A DNA stretch of 64,000 nucleotides from Thiobacillus sp. 63-78 (GTDB lineage Bacteria; Pseudomonadota; Gammaproteobacteria; Burkholderiales; Thiobacillaceae). The notes under the pieces were generated by a model. It made no database searches and had not been told where the DNA came from. It saw only the letters and a program-made list of their open reading frames with translations. Position 1 is the first letter of the stretch. Every line of letters starts with the position of its first letter. The translations under genes were made by a program, and so were the position numbers. Positions 35,981-48,065 of this stretch are shown here, one piece after another. The stretch spans positions 1-64,000 of the forward strand of contig MKWM01000073.1 of assembly GCA_001899765.1 (NCBI GenBank), given 5' to 3'.

Positions 35981-36208
35981 TTACCAGTCGTCTCCAGTCA
36001 GCCGCTGATCCAGTTCGCGCTCCGCCGTCAGCGTCTCCTGGGCGGCGATCTCGTTCTCGGCGAAGATCATCTTGTATTTATCGCCGGTGTTGGGATCGAG
36101 CGTCTTGCGCAACGCGTTGACGTGGGCCCGTGCTTCCTTGAAGCTTGGCCATTCAGCCTGCTTTTCCAGTACCTTGAACATTCCCAGACGAAAAACGTAG
36201 TAGGGCAT
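35981..36208 (-). CDS. Small conserved hypothetical protein after secA
   Basis: A 75-aa charged soluble protein (MPYYVFRLGMFKVLEKQAEW start; KYKMIFAENEIAAQETLTAE in the centre). It begins 9 bp after secA and has a good RBS (AAGGAAT), so it is probably co-transcribed. No domain recognised. The PYYVFR N-terminus is shared by small proteins I recall from other betaproteobacteria, without known function. Confidence 0.65.
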   Translation of the reverse strand: MPYYVFRLGMFKVLEKQAEWPSFKEARAHVNALRKTLDPNTGDKYKMIFAENEIAAQETLTAERELDQRLTGDDW

Positions 36209-36217
36209 GGCGATTCC

Positions 36218-38923
<2,706 letters not shown>

Positions 38924-39013
38924 GAGGGGCCCGAAGATGTCCGCAGGACGCGGTAAATCGTTGAATTTTAACATAGCGGGGCGGGCTTGCCGTGTAGCCC
39001 CCGTGTCTCGCGC

Positions 39014-39445
39014 ATGAGCGTTTCGAGCCTGGCCGATCTGCTCGCCAGCCAGTTGCCGAATGGCCTGGCCGTGCGCGCCCGCATCCTGCTCAAGACCCAG
39101 GCGGCGCTTGATCGTTCCCTGCCCGCCGCGCTGGCCGGGCACGTTCGCGCGATGCAGCTGGAAAACGACGTATTGCGCCTCGCCTGCGATAGCGGCGCCG
39201 TCGCCAGCCGCCTGCGCCACCAGACCGATGCGCTGATCGCCAGCCTCGACAAGTGCGGGGTCGTGGCGACGTCCGTGCGCGTCAGCGTCAACCCCGAACT
39301 GCTGGCACGCCCTATCCACCCCGTCGAGAAAACCGGTCTGTCATCCGCCACCCTGGACGGGCTGGCTCATCTCAATGCAGAAATAGAAGATGGACCGCTG
39401 AAGGACGCCCTGGACACGCTGTTGCGCCATCACCGGGAAGTCTGA
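39014..39445 (+). CDS. dciA: DciA-like (DUF721) helicase-loading protein
   Basis: A 143-aa protein with the DUF721/DciA pattern: [42 protein letters not shown] broken over residues 6-47, then [18 protein letters not shown]. DciA is the ancestral loader of the replicative helicase DnaB in bacteria without DnaC. Position next to secA is common in proteobacteria. Assignment as DciA is by pattern and context. Confidence 0.78.
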   Translation: MSVSSLADLLASQLPNGLAVRARILLKTQAALDRSLPAALAGHVRAMQLENDVLRLACDSGAVASRLRHQTDALIASLDKCGVVATSVRVSVNPELLARPIHPVEKTGLSSATLDGLAHLNAEIEDGPLKDALDTLLRHHREV

Positions 39446-39614
39446 CCGGCTGGCGTGCGCACGCCCCGCACCCATCGTGTGAAGGCGCGTTGAGCGGCCC
39501 ATAGCGGTACGTTGTGCATCGCAAACCAGCCGGCCAGTGTCATACTGCCGGCCTTGCCCTCATGCGCCGTGGGGGGGCTGGCTCAAATCGGGCACTCATC
39601 CTGTCTTTTCGCAC

Positions 39615-41072
39615 ATGTATTCAGCACAACGTATTTTCCAGCGTCAGCGCCTGCTCTTGTGGCTGGGCATCCTGCTCGCAGCCGGATTCTTCGCCACGAC
39701 ACTGAGCAGTTACTACGTGTCGAAGCAGACGATCCTGAACGCCATCGCCGCCCAGGAGCTGCCGCTCACAGCGAGCAATATCTATTCCGAGATCCAGAAG
39801 GATCTGGTGCGGCCCGTACTGATCTCGTCGACCATGGCGCACGACACCTTCCTGCGCGACTGGGCCCTGGGCGGAGAACGCGACGTCGACGCCATGGCCC
39901 GCTATCTTCGGGAGATCAAAACGCGCTACGGCGCGTTCAGCAGTTTCTTCGTCTCCGACCGCAGCGCCAACTACTACACCGGCGAAGGCATTCTGAAGCA
40001 GGTGTCGCCCAAGGCATCGCGCGACGTCTGGTACTACCGGGTGCGCGCCATGCCGGAGCCCTACGAGATCAATGTCGACCCCGATCTCGCCAACCAGGAT
40101 GCGCTGACCATTTTCGTCAACTACCGCGTCTTTGATTTCGACGGCCATTTCCTCGGTGCCGCCGGCATCGGCCTCACGGTGGACGCCGTGCGTCATCTCC
40201 TCTCGAATTACCAGCAGCGCTTCCAGCGCACCATCTATTTCGTCGATGCCCATGGCAAGACCGTTCTGTTCGGCAACCAGTCGGGGCGCCAGGAAATCGA
40301 CCTGCGCGCGACGCCCGGCCTGCGCGACATCGTCGATCGTATCCTGCGCGAGAAATCCGGCGCCTACCAGTTCAGGGACAGCCATGGCCTGCACCTGCTC
40401 AACGTGAACTATGTTCCCGAACTCAAGTGGTACCTGTTCGTGGAAAAAGGTGTGGACGAAGCACTGGCCGACATTCGCCGCACCCTCTACATCAACCTCG
40501 CGATATGCCTGGGCATCACCCTGCTGGTGCTGTTCCTCACCCATGCCGTGCTCGCACGTTACCAGCGCCGCATCGAGAACATGGCCGCCACGGACAAGCT
40601 CACCGGCCTGCTCAACCGCCAGGCCTTCAACCTCCTGATCGACAAGATTTTCGCCGAAAGTCGGCGGGATTCCCGTCCGGTTTCCATTCTCCTGATCGAC
40701 GTCGACCATTTCAAATCGATCAACGACCGGTTTGGCCACGCGGGGGGAGACCGCATCCTGAGCCAGATCGCGTCCCAGCTCCTGAAAGGATTGCGAACCT
40801 CGGACATCGCCATACGCTGGGGAGGAGAAGAATTCCTGGTCGTGCTCAAGGGCAGCGCGCTCGACTCGGCGCAACGGGTGGCAGAACAGCTGCGCCTGAG
40901 AATCGAGCAGGCGCCATTCATGGTGGGTACGCAAGCCGTCCCGGTCACCATCAGTATCGGCATCAGCCAGTACAATGGCGTCGAGCCTTGCGAGCAGGTC
41001 ATCAGCCGGGCGGACGCCAGCCTGTATGCGGCAAAGCATGGCGGGCGCAACCGCGTCCTCTCCGCCGCATGA
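39615..41072 (+). CDS. dCache-type membrane diguanylate cyclase
   Basis: A 485-aa signalling protein. Two transmembrane helices (about 14-34 and 295-318) bracket a large periplasmic double-Cache-like sensor region with WYYRVRAMPEPYEINVDPD and IFVNYRVFDFDGHFLGAAGIGL. The cytoplasmic GGDEF domain has GGEEF at 403-407 and an intact inhibitory site RTSD at 394-397, so it should make cyclic di-GMP and be product-inhibited. The start at 39615 follows family length; a longer reading adds 26 residues. Confidence 0.9.
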   Translation: MYSAQRIFQRQRLLLWLGILLAAGFFATTLSSYYVSKQTILNAIAAQELPLTASNIYSEIQKDLVRPVLISSTMAHDTFLRDWALGGERDVDAMARYLREIKTRYGAFSSFFVSDRSANYYTGEGILKQVSPKASRDVWYYRVRAMPEPYEINVDPDLANQDALTIFVNYRVFDFDGHFLGAAGIGLTVDAVRHLLSNYQQRFQRTIYFVDAHGKTVLFGNQSGRQEIDLRATPGLRDIVDRILREKSGAYQFRDSHGLHLLNVNYVPELKWYLFVEKGVDEALADIRRTLYINLAICLGITLLVLFLTHAVLARYQRRIENMAATDKLTGLLNRQAFNLLIDKIFAESRRDSRPVSILLIDVDHFKSINDRFGHAGGDRILSQIASQLLKGLRTSDIAIRWGGEEFLVVLKGSALDSAQRVAEQLRLRIEQAPFMVGTQAVPVTISIGISQYNGVEPCEQVISRADASLYAAKHGGRNRVLSAA

Positions 41073-41202
41073 CCTCCTCCGGGGCGTCATTCCAGGTCGC
41101 GCCAGTGGCCCATGATGCGACACCCTGTTCCAGCTTTGGCAAACCTGACGCGGCCACATCGTCGTGACCGCAGACATGGGCGCTGAGCTGCGCAAGCCCG
41201 TG

Positions 41203-41236
41203 AAAAAAAAGGCCACCCTGCAAGGGCGGCCTTTTT
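41203..41236. terminator. Bidirectional terminator between GGDEF and ompA-like gene
   Basis: Stem GGCCACCCT (41211-41219) with AGGGCGGCC (41223-41231), preceded by eight A and followed by five T. It serves both convergent genes. Confidence 0.85.
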
Positions 41237-41255
41237 GTTTACAGCGGCGACTGGG

Positions 41256-42284
41256 TTACTTGACGACCAGCTCGACGCGGCGGTTCTTGGCGCGGCCTTC
41301 GCGCGTCGCATTGCTGGCGACAGGCCGTTCTTCGCCATAGCCCTTGGTGGTCAGGCGATCCGCGGCGATGCCCTTGCTGACGAAGTAATCGTACACGGAC
41401 TTGGCGCGACGTTCGGACAGCCCCTGGTTGTATTTCGCCGGGCCGGTGCTGTCGGTATAGCCCACCACGTCCACACCGATGTCCGTACGGCGATCCAGCA
41501 CGGTCACGGCTTCGTCGAGGATGGTGATGGCGTCCGGACGCAGACGGGCGGAATCGAACTCGAAGTTCACCCCTTCCAGAATCACCACTCTGTCACCCGA
41601 CTGGGCTTTATCGAGCTGCTGCGCGGGCGAAGTCGTGAGCGCCGGCGCGACGGGCGCCGGTTGCACGGCCGGAGCCGGGGCCGGTTCCGGCATGGGAGCG
41701 GGTTCGGCAACCGGAGCGGGGGCGGGTTCCGCTTTAGGCTTGGGCTGAGCCTTTTGACCCAGGGCGAAATTCAGGCCCACGCTGATGATCGCGTCGCCGA
41801 AGTCATTCGCACCGAACGCCTTGGTGGGGTTGTTGTCGAGGCGGTAACGGGCATCCGCGCGCAAGGAAATATTGTCCGTCAGGCGCTTCATGATGCCCAG
41901 GCCGATATTGCCCATCACGCCGGTGTCGTGCTTGCCCGGAATGCTGGCGTACTGTGCGCCGATTCCCAGTACGCCGTAGGGCGTGAAACTGGCGTCGCGG
42001 TTGAAGAGGTAAAGCGCATCGACACCCAGACCCCACAGGTCGTAATTCCCGCTTCCGGTCTTGTAGTCGAGCGAACTGCCTGTCAGCGACAGTTCCAGGT
42101 TCAGATGCTGCGAGATCGGCTTGCCGAGCGCCAGACCCCCTCCCCAGCCGTCATCGGCACGACGATCATTATCCGAGAACGTGTAGTTCACGGTGGGCGC
42201 GACGTAGAGACGGTCGTCCGCGGCATGCACCTGCAAGGCCGTTCCGGCAAGTGCGATGAGAACGGATAAGGTTTTGATACGCAT
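41256..42284 (-). CDS. OmpA-family outer membrane protein
   Basis: A 342-aa outer-membrane protein: signal peptide residues 1-21, an N-terminal eight-strand OmpA-like barrel (WGGGLALGKPISQHLNLEL, YGVLGIGAQYA, LGLNFALGQ-type strands), a Pro/Ala-rich linker at about 183-225, and a C-terminal OmpA/Pal peptidoglycan-binding domain with GVNFEFDSARLRPDA, VVGYTDSTGPAKYNQGLSERRA and TKGYGEERPV. The start at 42284 follows AGGGAG. It links outer membrane to cell wall, consistent with its place beside division genes. Confidence 0.92.
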   Translation of the reverse strand: MRIKTLSVLIALAGTALQVHAADDRLYVAPTVNYTFSDNDRRADDGWGGGLALGKPISQHLNLELSLTGSSLDYKTGSGNYDLWGLGVDALYLFNRDASFTPYGVLGIGAQYASIPGKHDTGVMGNIGLGIMKRLTDNISLRADARYRLDNNPTKAFGANDFGDAIISVGLNFALGQKAQPKPKAEPAPAPVAEPAPMPEPAPAPAVQPAPVAPALTTSPAQQLDKAQSGDRVVILEGVNFEFDSARLRPDAITILDEAVTVLDRRTDIGVDVVGYTDSTGPAKYNQGLSERRAKSVYDYFVSKGIAADRLTTKGYGEERPVASNATREGRAKNRRVELVVK

Positions 42285-42488
42285 AGATTTACTCCCTGGA
42301 ATCATGTGGACGTGAAAAATGTCTTGTGAATCATACCGTAAATGAACGCCTTCATCTAAACACGCGGGAACGACCCGGCACACTATTGATTTTGCTAATG
42401 GCTCCCTGTCGCTCGAATACGGCAACGTCTGGAAGTTTTACTTATAGCATCGATTCCCTGCGGGGAAATGGCTTCGATACGCCGCGGC

Positions 42489-42671
42489 TCATCTCAGCAC
42501 CATCCGTTCCACCACAAACAACAGGGCTGCGACGAACCCGAAAACGATCGCAAAGCGCAGCACCCGGCCCATATATCCGAGGTACTTCCGGTTGCCGGTC
42601 AATAGCCAGGTCAATCCCAGCGCCGCCACCGTGATGAGCACGACAACGATCAACAGGCGGACAATGATCAT
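42489..42671 (-). CDS. Small two-helix membrane protein
   Basis: A 60-aa protein with two hydrophobic helices (residues about 4-25 and 38-57) and the linker TGNRKYLGYMGRVLRF. Its ATG overlaps the lpxC stop codon (TGATG), which indicates translational coupling. No domain recognised, but the tight linkage makes it likely real. Confidence 0.7.
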   Translation of the reverse strand: MIIVRLLIVVVLITVAALGLTWLLTGNRKYLGYMGRVLRFAIVFGFVAALLFVVERMVLR

Positions 42672-43585
42672 CAGGCGGCAAGCGGGTGCAGGTGGCGGAA
42701 GGCGGCCGGGACGTCTTCGTCTTGCGCAAAATTGGCGAACTCCCAGGACTCCTGGTGCTGCAGCAGTTCGCGCAGCAGCGCATTGTTGAGCGCATGTCCG
42801 GACTTGTACGCCTCGAAAGCCCCGATGACAGGATGCCCCAGCAAATAAAGATCGCCCATGGCATCGAGCACCTTGTGCTTGACGAATTCGTCGTCAAAGC
42901 GCAGGCCATCCTGGTTCAGCACGCGGTATTCGTCCATGACAATGGCGTTGTCGAGCGAGCCGCCGAGCGCGAGCCCGCTGTTACGCAGGGCCTCGACTTC
43001 GTGCATGAAGCCGAAGGTGCGCGCGCGCGCGACCTCTTTCGTGTAGGCCGTATCGGCAAAATCGATCCTGACGGTCTTGCCGCTCTTGTCGAACACGGGG
43101 TGCTTGAAGTCGATGGTGAATTCGATCCTGAAGCCGTTGTGCGGGACGAAACGCGCCCATTTGTCGCCGTCGCGCACTTCGATCTGCCGGGTGATGCGCA
43201 CGTAACGCTTGGCGGCGTCCTGTTCGACGATGCCGGCGGACTGCAGCAGAAACACGAACGGCGCGGAGGAGCCGTCCATGATGGGGATTTCCGGGCCGGT
43301 CAGATCGACCAGCAGGTTATCGATGCCGAGGCCGGCGAGCGCCGACATCAGATGTTCGACGGTCGCCACCCTGGCCGGCCCGGATTCGAGCATCGAACAC
43401 AGCCGGGTGTCGGTGACGAGATAAGGATCGGCCTTGAGTTCGGCCGGTGGGTCGAGATCCATGCGCCGGAACACGATGCCGGTGTCGGGCCCGGCCGGGC
43501 GCAGGGTCATCTCGACCTTGACGCCGGAATGCAGGCCGACGCCGGTCGCCTTGACGGGCGTTTTCAGAGTGCGTTGTTTGATCAT
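42671..43585 (-). CDS. lpxC: UDP-3-O-acyl-N-acetylglucosamine deacetylase
   Basis: LpxC is the zinc deacetylase that commits UDP-sugar to lipid A synthesis. The 304-aa protein begins [20 protein letters not shown] and has the zinc ligands in [15 protein letters not shown] and in [18 protein letters not shown], plus the catalytic stretch [13 protein letters not shown]. It is the distal end of the dcw-linked series, 166 bp after ftsZ. A hairpin lies in that gap. Confidence 0.97.
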   Translation of the reverse strand: MIKQRTLKTPVKATGVGLHSGVKVEMTLRPAGPDTGIVFRRMDLDPPAELKADPYLVTDTRLCSMLESGPARVATVEHLMSALAGLGIDNLLVDLTGPEIPIMDGSSAPFVFLLQSAGIVEQDAAKRYVRITRQIEVRDGDKWARFVPHNGFRIEFTIDFKHPVFDKSGKTVRIDFADTAYTKEVARARTFGFMHEVEALRNSGLALGGSLDNAIVMDEYRVLNQDGLRFDDEFVKHKVLDAMGDLYLLGHPVIGAFEAYKSGHALNNALLRELLQHQESWEFANFAQDEDVPAAFRHLHPLAA

Positions 43586-43697
43586 TCCGTCATTTTAACC
43601 GGTCGCGCGTCGGGCAACCCCATGCATGGAACGGGAATAGGACCCGGCTCCATGCGAACGAGTTCACCCGGCATGGACTTCTCCCCGCACAGAACAT

Positions 43698-43732
43698 CGA
43701 TCCCGCGCTGGGCGTAACCCAGCGCGGGATCG
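43698..43732. terminator. Strong 15-bp hairpin after ftsZ
   Basis: CGATCCCGCGCTGGG pairs perfectly with its inverse around loop CGTAA, 19 bp after the ftsZ stop on the minus strand. No T-run follows, so it may attenuate or stabilise the ftsZ transcript rather than terminate fully. Confidence 0.6.
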
Positions 43733-43751
43733 TACGCGGCGACAACCCCGC

Positions 43752-44897
43752 TCAGTCCGCCTGGCGACGCAGGAAGGCCGGAATGTCCAGGGTGTCGATG
43801 CCGGAATCGGTCATCGCCTGGATGGTGCGGCTACGCCGGCTGGTCATCACGCTGGGCAGTTCTTCGCTGTGGCCGTTCATCATCGGTGCATCGTCGGTGC
43901 CGGTGCGGATGATCTGCATCGGCTTCTGGCTCTGCCGGGAGACGGGATTGCCGAGGCCGGTGGCCACCATGGTGACACGCAGGGCATCCTCCATCGTGTC
44001 GTCGAGCACCTGGCCGACGATGACGGTGGCTTCCTCGGCGGTGAAACTCTTGATGGTATTCATCACCTCGTGGATTTCCTTCATCTTGACGGTGGACGAA
44101 GCGGTGATGTTGACCAGCACGCCGCGCGCGCCGGCGAGGTTGACGTCTTCCAGCAAAGGACTTGCCACGGCCTGCTCGGCCGCGACGCGCGCACGGTTTT
44201 CGCCGTTGGCCTGTGCCGAACCCATCATCGCCATGCCCATTTCACTCATCACGGTGCGCACGTCGGCGAAATCGACGTTGACCAGACCAGGACAATTGAT
44301 GACTTCGGCGATGCCGCCGACGGCGCCGTGCAGCACGTTGTTGGCGGCCTTGAAGGCATCGAGCATGGAGACGTCGTCGCCCAGCACCTGCATCAGCTTC
44401 TCGTTGGGGATGATGATGAGCGAATCGACGTGGCGGGACAGCGCCTCGATGCCGGCATTGGCGGCACGCACCCGCTTGCCTTCGAACATGAAGGGTTTGG
44501 TGACGACCGCCACCGTAAGAATGCCGAGTTCCTTGGCGACTTCAGCCACGACCGGCGCGGCGCCGGTGCCGGTGCCGCCGCCCATGCCGGCGGTGATGAA
44601 CAGCATGTCGGCACCGTCGATCATCTCGGCGATGCGTTCACGGTCTTCCAGCGCGGCTTCGCGCCCCACTTCCGGGTTGGCGCCAGCCCCCAGACCCTTG
44701 GTGATCCCATTTCCCATCTGCAACTGCAGCCTGGCCTGATTGCGCTTGAGTGCCTGCGCATCGGTATTGATGGCGATGAATTCCACGCCGCTCAATCCGG
44801 AAGTGATCATATGATCGACCGCGTTGCCCCCGCAGCCGCCCACGCCAATCACCTTGATTACTGCATCCTGGGTATCTACATCCATCAGTTCAAACAT
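43752..44897 (-). CDS. ftsZ: Cell division GTPase FtsZ
   Basis: FtsZ polymerises into the division ring. The 381-aa protein has the tubulin signature GGGTGTGAAPV, the N-terminal VIGVGGCGGNAVDHM, and the conserved C-terminal peptide DTLDIPAFLRRQ that binds FtsA and ZipA. The start at 44897 follows GAGGAG. A 135-bp gap to ftsA upstream carries a 16-bp palindrome and may hold a separate ftsZ promoter. Confidence 0.98.
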   Translation of the reverse strand: MFELMDVDTQDAVIKVIGVGGCGGNAVDHMITSGLSGVEFIAINTDAQALKRNQARLQLQMGNGITKGLGAGANPEVGREAALEDRERIAEMIDGADMLFITAGMGGGTGTGAAPVVAEVAKELGILTVAVVTKPFMFEGKRVRAANAGIEALSRHVDSLIIIPNEKLMQVLGDDVSMLDAFKAANNVLHGAVGGIAEVINCPGLVNVDFADVRTVMSEMGMAMMGSAQANGENRARVAAEQAVASPLLEDVNLAGARGVLVNITASSTVKMKEIHEVMNTIKSFTAEEATVIVGQVLDDTMEDALRVTMVATGLGNPVSRQSQKPMQIIRTGTDDAPMMNGHSEELPSVMTSRRSRTIQAMTDSGIDTLDIPAFLRRQAD

Positions 44898-44959
44898 GCT
44901 GTGCTCCTCTTTTGTCCAGATCAAAAACCACACTCAAAATCCATTGACGTGTTTGCCGC

Positions 44960-44975
44960 GATGTATCGATACATC
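44960..44975. promoter_or_regulatory. Perfect 16-bp palindrome upstream of ftsZ
   Basis: GATGTATCGATACATC is a perfect palindrome 63-78 bp upstream of the ftsZ ATG, in the widest gap within the division genes proper. It is a candidate transcription-factor site; its regulator is unknown. Confidence 0.45.
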
Positions 44976-45032
44976 CGGCACGACCGCCAAATTCCGTTCC
45001 GATGCCGTGGCCCCGGCCAGCCCGCCCCGCCA

Positions 45033-46268
45033 TCAGAAATTCCCCTTGAACCAGCTCTTCATGCGTTCAAAAATATCCTTGAGATTGCCGCTCGACAGCT
45101 TCGGCGCATCGCGGCTGCGTGCTTCCAGCCCGGCCATCAGAAGCCCCACACACGTGGCGTAGCGCGAGTTGCGGACAACCTCCGACAGCCCTCCTTCGTA
45201 ACGCGGCCAGCCCATTCTTACCGGCATGTGAAAGACCTCTTCGCCGAGTTCGACCATGCCCTGCATGGCTGCCGAGCCGCCGGTAATGACGATGCCGGAC
45301 GACAGCAGTTCCTCGAATCCGCTGCGGCGCAGTTCGGCCTGCACCAGCGAATACAGCTCTTCCATGCGCGGCTCGATGAACTCGGCCAGCGTCTGCCGCG
45401 ACAGCGTGCGCGGCGGGCGGTCGCCGATACCGGGCACCTCGATCATGTCCCGCGCATCGGCCAGCTGGCGCAATGCGCAGCCGTATTGAATCTTGATGTC
45501 TTCGGCTTCTTTCGGCGGCGTGCGCAGCGCCACCGCGATGTCGTTGTTGACCTGGTCGCCCGCCACCGGAATCACCGCGGTATGGCGGATCGCGCCGTTG
45601 GTGAACACGGCGATGTCGGTGGTGCCGCCGCCGATATCGACCAGGCAGACGCCGAGTTCCTTCTCGTCCTCGGTCAGCACCGCCATCGCCGAAGCGAGCG
45701 GCTGCAGGACCAGATCGGCGACCTCGAGCCCGCAGCGGCGCACGCACTTGATGATGTTCTGCGCCGCCGACACCGCGCCGGTGACGATGTGCACCTTCAC
45801 TTCGAGGCGCACCGCGCTCATGCCGAGCGGATCGCGCACGTCTTCCTGGCCGTCGACGATGAATTCCTGCGGGATGGTGTGGAGGATCTGCTGGTCGGTC
45901 GGGATGTTCACCGCGCGCGCGGTCTCCACCACCCGGTCGACGTCCATCTGGCTGATTTCCTTGTCCTTGATGGCGAACATGCCGTGCGAGTTGAAGCTCT
46001 TGATGTGGCTGCCGGCAATGCCTGTGTAGACCTCGCGGATCTTGCAGTCGGCCATCAGTTCGGCTTCTTCCAGCGCGCGCTGGATGGCGTTGACGGTGGC
46101 TTCGATGTTGACCACCACGCCGCGCCGCAGGCCGCGCGACGGATGGGTGCCCATGCCGATGACATCCAGCATGCCTTCGTCATTGATTTCCGCAACGATA
46201 CAAACGATCTTGGATGTGCCGATGTCGAGCCCGACGACAAGGTTCTTGGGATCTCTTGGCTTGCTCAT
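45033..46268 (-). CDS. ftsA: Cell division protein FtsA
   Basis: FtsA is an actin-fold ATPase that tethers FtsZ to the membrane. The 411-aa protein shows NLVVGLDIGTSKIVCIVAE, the SHS2 insertion (1C) region, LVDIGGGTTDIAVF, and GIVITGGSAAMQG. The C-terminus DIFERMKSWFKGNF is the amphipathic membrane-binding helix. It overlaps ftsQ by 4 bp. Confidence 0.98.
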   Translation of the reverse strand: MSKPRDPKNLVVGLDIGTSKIVCIVAEINDEGMLDVIGMGTHPSRGLRRGVVVNIEATVNAIQRALEEAELMADCKIREVYTGIAGSHIKSFNSHGMFAIKDKEISQMDVDRVVETARAVNIPTDQQILHTIPQEFIVDGQEDVRDPLGMSAVRLEVKVHIVTGAVSAAQNIIKCVRRCGLEVADLVLQPLASAMAVLTEDEKELGVCLVDIGGGTTDIAVFTNGAIRHTAVIPVAGDQVNNDIAVALRTPPKEAEDIKIQYGCALRQLADARDMIEVPGIGDRPPRTLSRQTLAEFIEPRMEELYSLVQAELRRSGFEELLSSGIVITGGSAAMQGMVELGEEVFHMPVRMGWPRYEGGLSEVVRNSRYATCVGLLMAGLEARSRDAPKLSSGNLKDIFERMKSWFKGNF

Positions 46269-47026
46269 GTTTTACTCGATTTGAAAGGGGCGATGCCTTT
46301 CGGCATGCGCAGGGCAAAGCCGTCGCTGTAGCGCAGATCGACCATCAGCGGGGCAGGCGTGGCGGCCGCAGCCTGTCCGTCCTGCACGGAGCGGGGGAAC
46401 AGACGCGGATAGAGGCTGACGAAACGCGCCAGCCGCGCGTCGGTCTGCATGCGGCCAAGTGCCAGCTGCATTCCGGTGTCGAGATGAATGCGCCAGGCGC
46501 GGCGGGACGACAGCCGCAGTTCCTCGATCGTCATGCCGAGCGGGGCGAGCGACGCCTGATAGCGGCGATAGGCTGCCACGACCTCGGCGCTGCTGCCCGC
46601 GGGGCCGATCAGTCGCGGCAGCCGGGTGGACACCGCGGCGCCGAACACCTCGCCCGTCTCGCTGACCAGCGCATCGTCGTTCCATCGGGCAAACGGTACG
46701 TGTTCGGTCAACGAAACCACCAGCGTATCGGGCCAGCGGCGCTCCACGCGGGCTTCCCGTACCCAGGGCAGTTTTTCCAGACTGTTGCGCACGCGTTCGA
46801 GATCGACCGTGAAAAAGGTGCCGTGCACCTGGCGCTCGGCCACCAACCGGATCTGCGCCTCGGTGACATGCGCCACCGGCGTCTTCACCTCGATGGTGCG
46901 CAGGGCGAACCAGGGCTGCGCCACCACCCAGCTGGCCGCACCGTAGGCCATGAGCCCGAGCGCCCCCCAGGTCAGCACGCGGGCGACCTGGTACAGCGGT
47001 TGGGTGTCGAGTTCGGGGTTACTCAT
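46265..47026 (-). CDS. ftsQ: Cell division protein FtsQ
   Basis: A 253-aa bitopic division protein: short cytoplasmic end, transmembrane helix near residues 18-38, POTRA domain (ALRTIEVKTPVAHVTEAQIR; TVDLERVRNSLEKLPWVREARVERRWPDTL), then the beta domain that binds FtsB/FtsL. The start was set at 47026 because the 16 upstream codons come from a palindromic repeat. That repeat ends 16 bp before the ATG. Confidence 0.93.
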   Translation of the reverse strand: MSNPELDTQPLYQVARVLTWGALGLMAYGAASWVVAQPWFALRTIEVKTPVAHVTEAQIRLVAERQVHGTFFTVDLERVRNSLEKLPWVREARVERRWPDTLVVSLTEHVPFARWNDDALVSETGEVFGAAVSTRLPRLIGPAGSSAEVVAAYRRYQASLAPLGMTIEELRLSSRRAWRIHLDTGMQLALGRMQTDARLARFVSLYPRLFPRSVQDGQAAAATPAPLMVDLRYSDGFALRMPKGIAPFKSSKT

Positions 47027-47041
47027 CGCGGCAAACCATTC

Positions 47042-47119
47042 ACCACAGAGACACAGAGGCACAGAGAAAGGCAAATCAATGCCCTTTCGGGTTTCTCTGT
47101 GCCTCTGTGCCTCTGTGGT
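47042..47119. repeat. Near-perfect palindromic repeat of CACAGAG octads (ddlB-ftsQ gap)
   Basis: Two 28-bp arms (47042-47069 and 47092-47119) are inverted copies with a single mismatch. Each arm is a tandem 8-mer, CACAGAGR. The 22-nt loop is GC-mixed. It fills most of the gap between ddlB and ftsQ. CACAGAG/CTCTGTG palindromes of this type are scattered in many proteobacterial genomes. Confidence 0.85.
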
Positions 47120-47132
47120 AAAGAATTTTGGT

Positions 47133-48065
47133 TCATGCCAGCACCCGGTCGGGCATAAACGTCTGCTCCAGGATTTTCAGGCACAAGGCATCAAAATCCA
47201 GCCCTGCGACACGCGCGGCCATCGGCACCAGACTGTGGTCGGTCATGCCGGGCGAAGTATTCATTTCCAGCAGATAGGGATTGCCGAGACTGTCCAGCAT
47301 CACGTCGACCCGTCCCCACCCGCATCCGCCGATCAGACGGAACGCCTCCAGCGCCAGCTGCCGCAATGCCATTTCCTGGGCGTCCGGAAGGCCTGCCGGG
47401 CAATGGTAGCGGGTGTCGTCGCGCAGATATTTGGCCTCGAAATCGTAGAAAGCCCGGTCCTGCGCAGGTTCCAGTCGAATCAGGGGCAGCGCGGTCGTGC
47501 CGAGAATCCCGACGGTGAACTCGGCACCGTCGATGAATTTCTCCGCCAGGACCAGCGAGTCGTGTTCGGCGGCCGTTTCATAGGCCGCCTGCAGCGTACC
47601 CGGCTCCGTCACTTTGCTCATGCCGATGCTCGATCCCTCGCGCGCGGGTTTCACGAAAATCGGCAGGCCAAGTTTCTTTTCCGTCGCGGCGAAATCGCTT
47701 GCCGCGTCAAGGATGTCCCAGTCGGCCGTCGGCAGGCCGGCAGCGCGCCACAACAGCTTGGTGCGCCACTTGTCCATGCCGATGGCCGAAGCCATCACGC
47801 CGCTGCCGGTGTAGGGAATATCCAGCAGTTCGAGCGCGCCCTGCATGCAGCCATCCTCGCCGTAGCGTCCATGCAGCGCAATGAACACGCGGTCGAACTC
47901 ACCCGAGATGAGATCGCCGAGATTGCGTGTGGCCGGATCGAATGCGTGCGCATCGACGCCTTGCCGGGTCAATGCCGCCAGCACCGCCGCCCCGCTGTTG
48001 AGCGACACCGGCCGCTCGGCCGAGGTGCCGCCCAGCATCACGGCGACTTTTCCAAACTTGCTCAC
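47133..48065 (-). CDS. ddlB: D-alanine--D-alanine ligase
   Basis: Ddl joins two D-alanines for the peptidoglycan stem. The 310-aa ATP-grasp protein opens [20 protein letters not shown], has [18 protein letters not shown], the ATP loop [11 protein letters not shown], and the C-terminal [26 protein letters not shown] with metal ligands. It overlaps murB by 4 bp. Position between murB and ftsQ is canonical. Confidence 0.97.
   Translation of the reverse strand: MSKFGKVAVMLGGTSAERPVSLNSGAAVLAALTRQGVDAHAFDPATRNLGDLISGEFDRVFIALHGRYGEDGCMQGALELLDIPYTGSGVMASAIGMDKWRTKLLWRAAGLPTADWDILDAASDFAATEKKLGLPIFVKPAREGSSIGMSKVTEPGTLQAAYETAAEHDSLVLAEKFIDGAEFTVGILGTTALPLIRLEPAQDRAFYDFEAKYLRDDTRYHCPAGLPDAQEMALRQLALEAFRLIGGCGWGRVDVMLDSLGNPYLLEMNTSPGMTDHSLVPMAARVAGLDFDALCLKILEQTFMPDRVLA

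Noticed and set aside
47041-47120. Possible CRISPR-like repeat (CACAGAG units)
   Set aside because: The units are 8 bp in inverted arms with no spacers and no cas genes nearby. It is a palindromic intergenic repeat.
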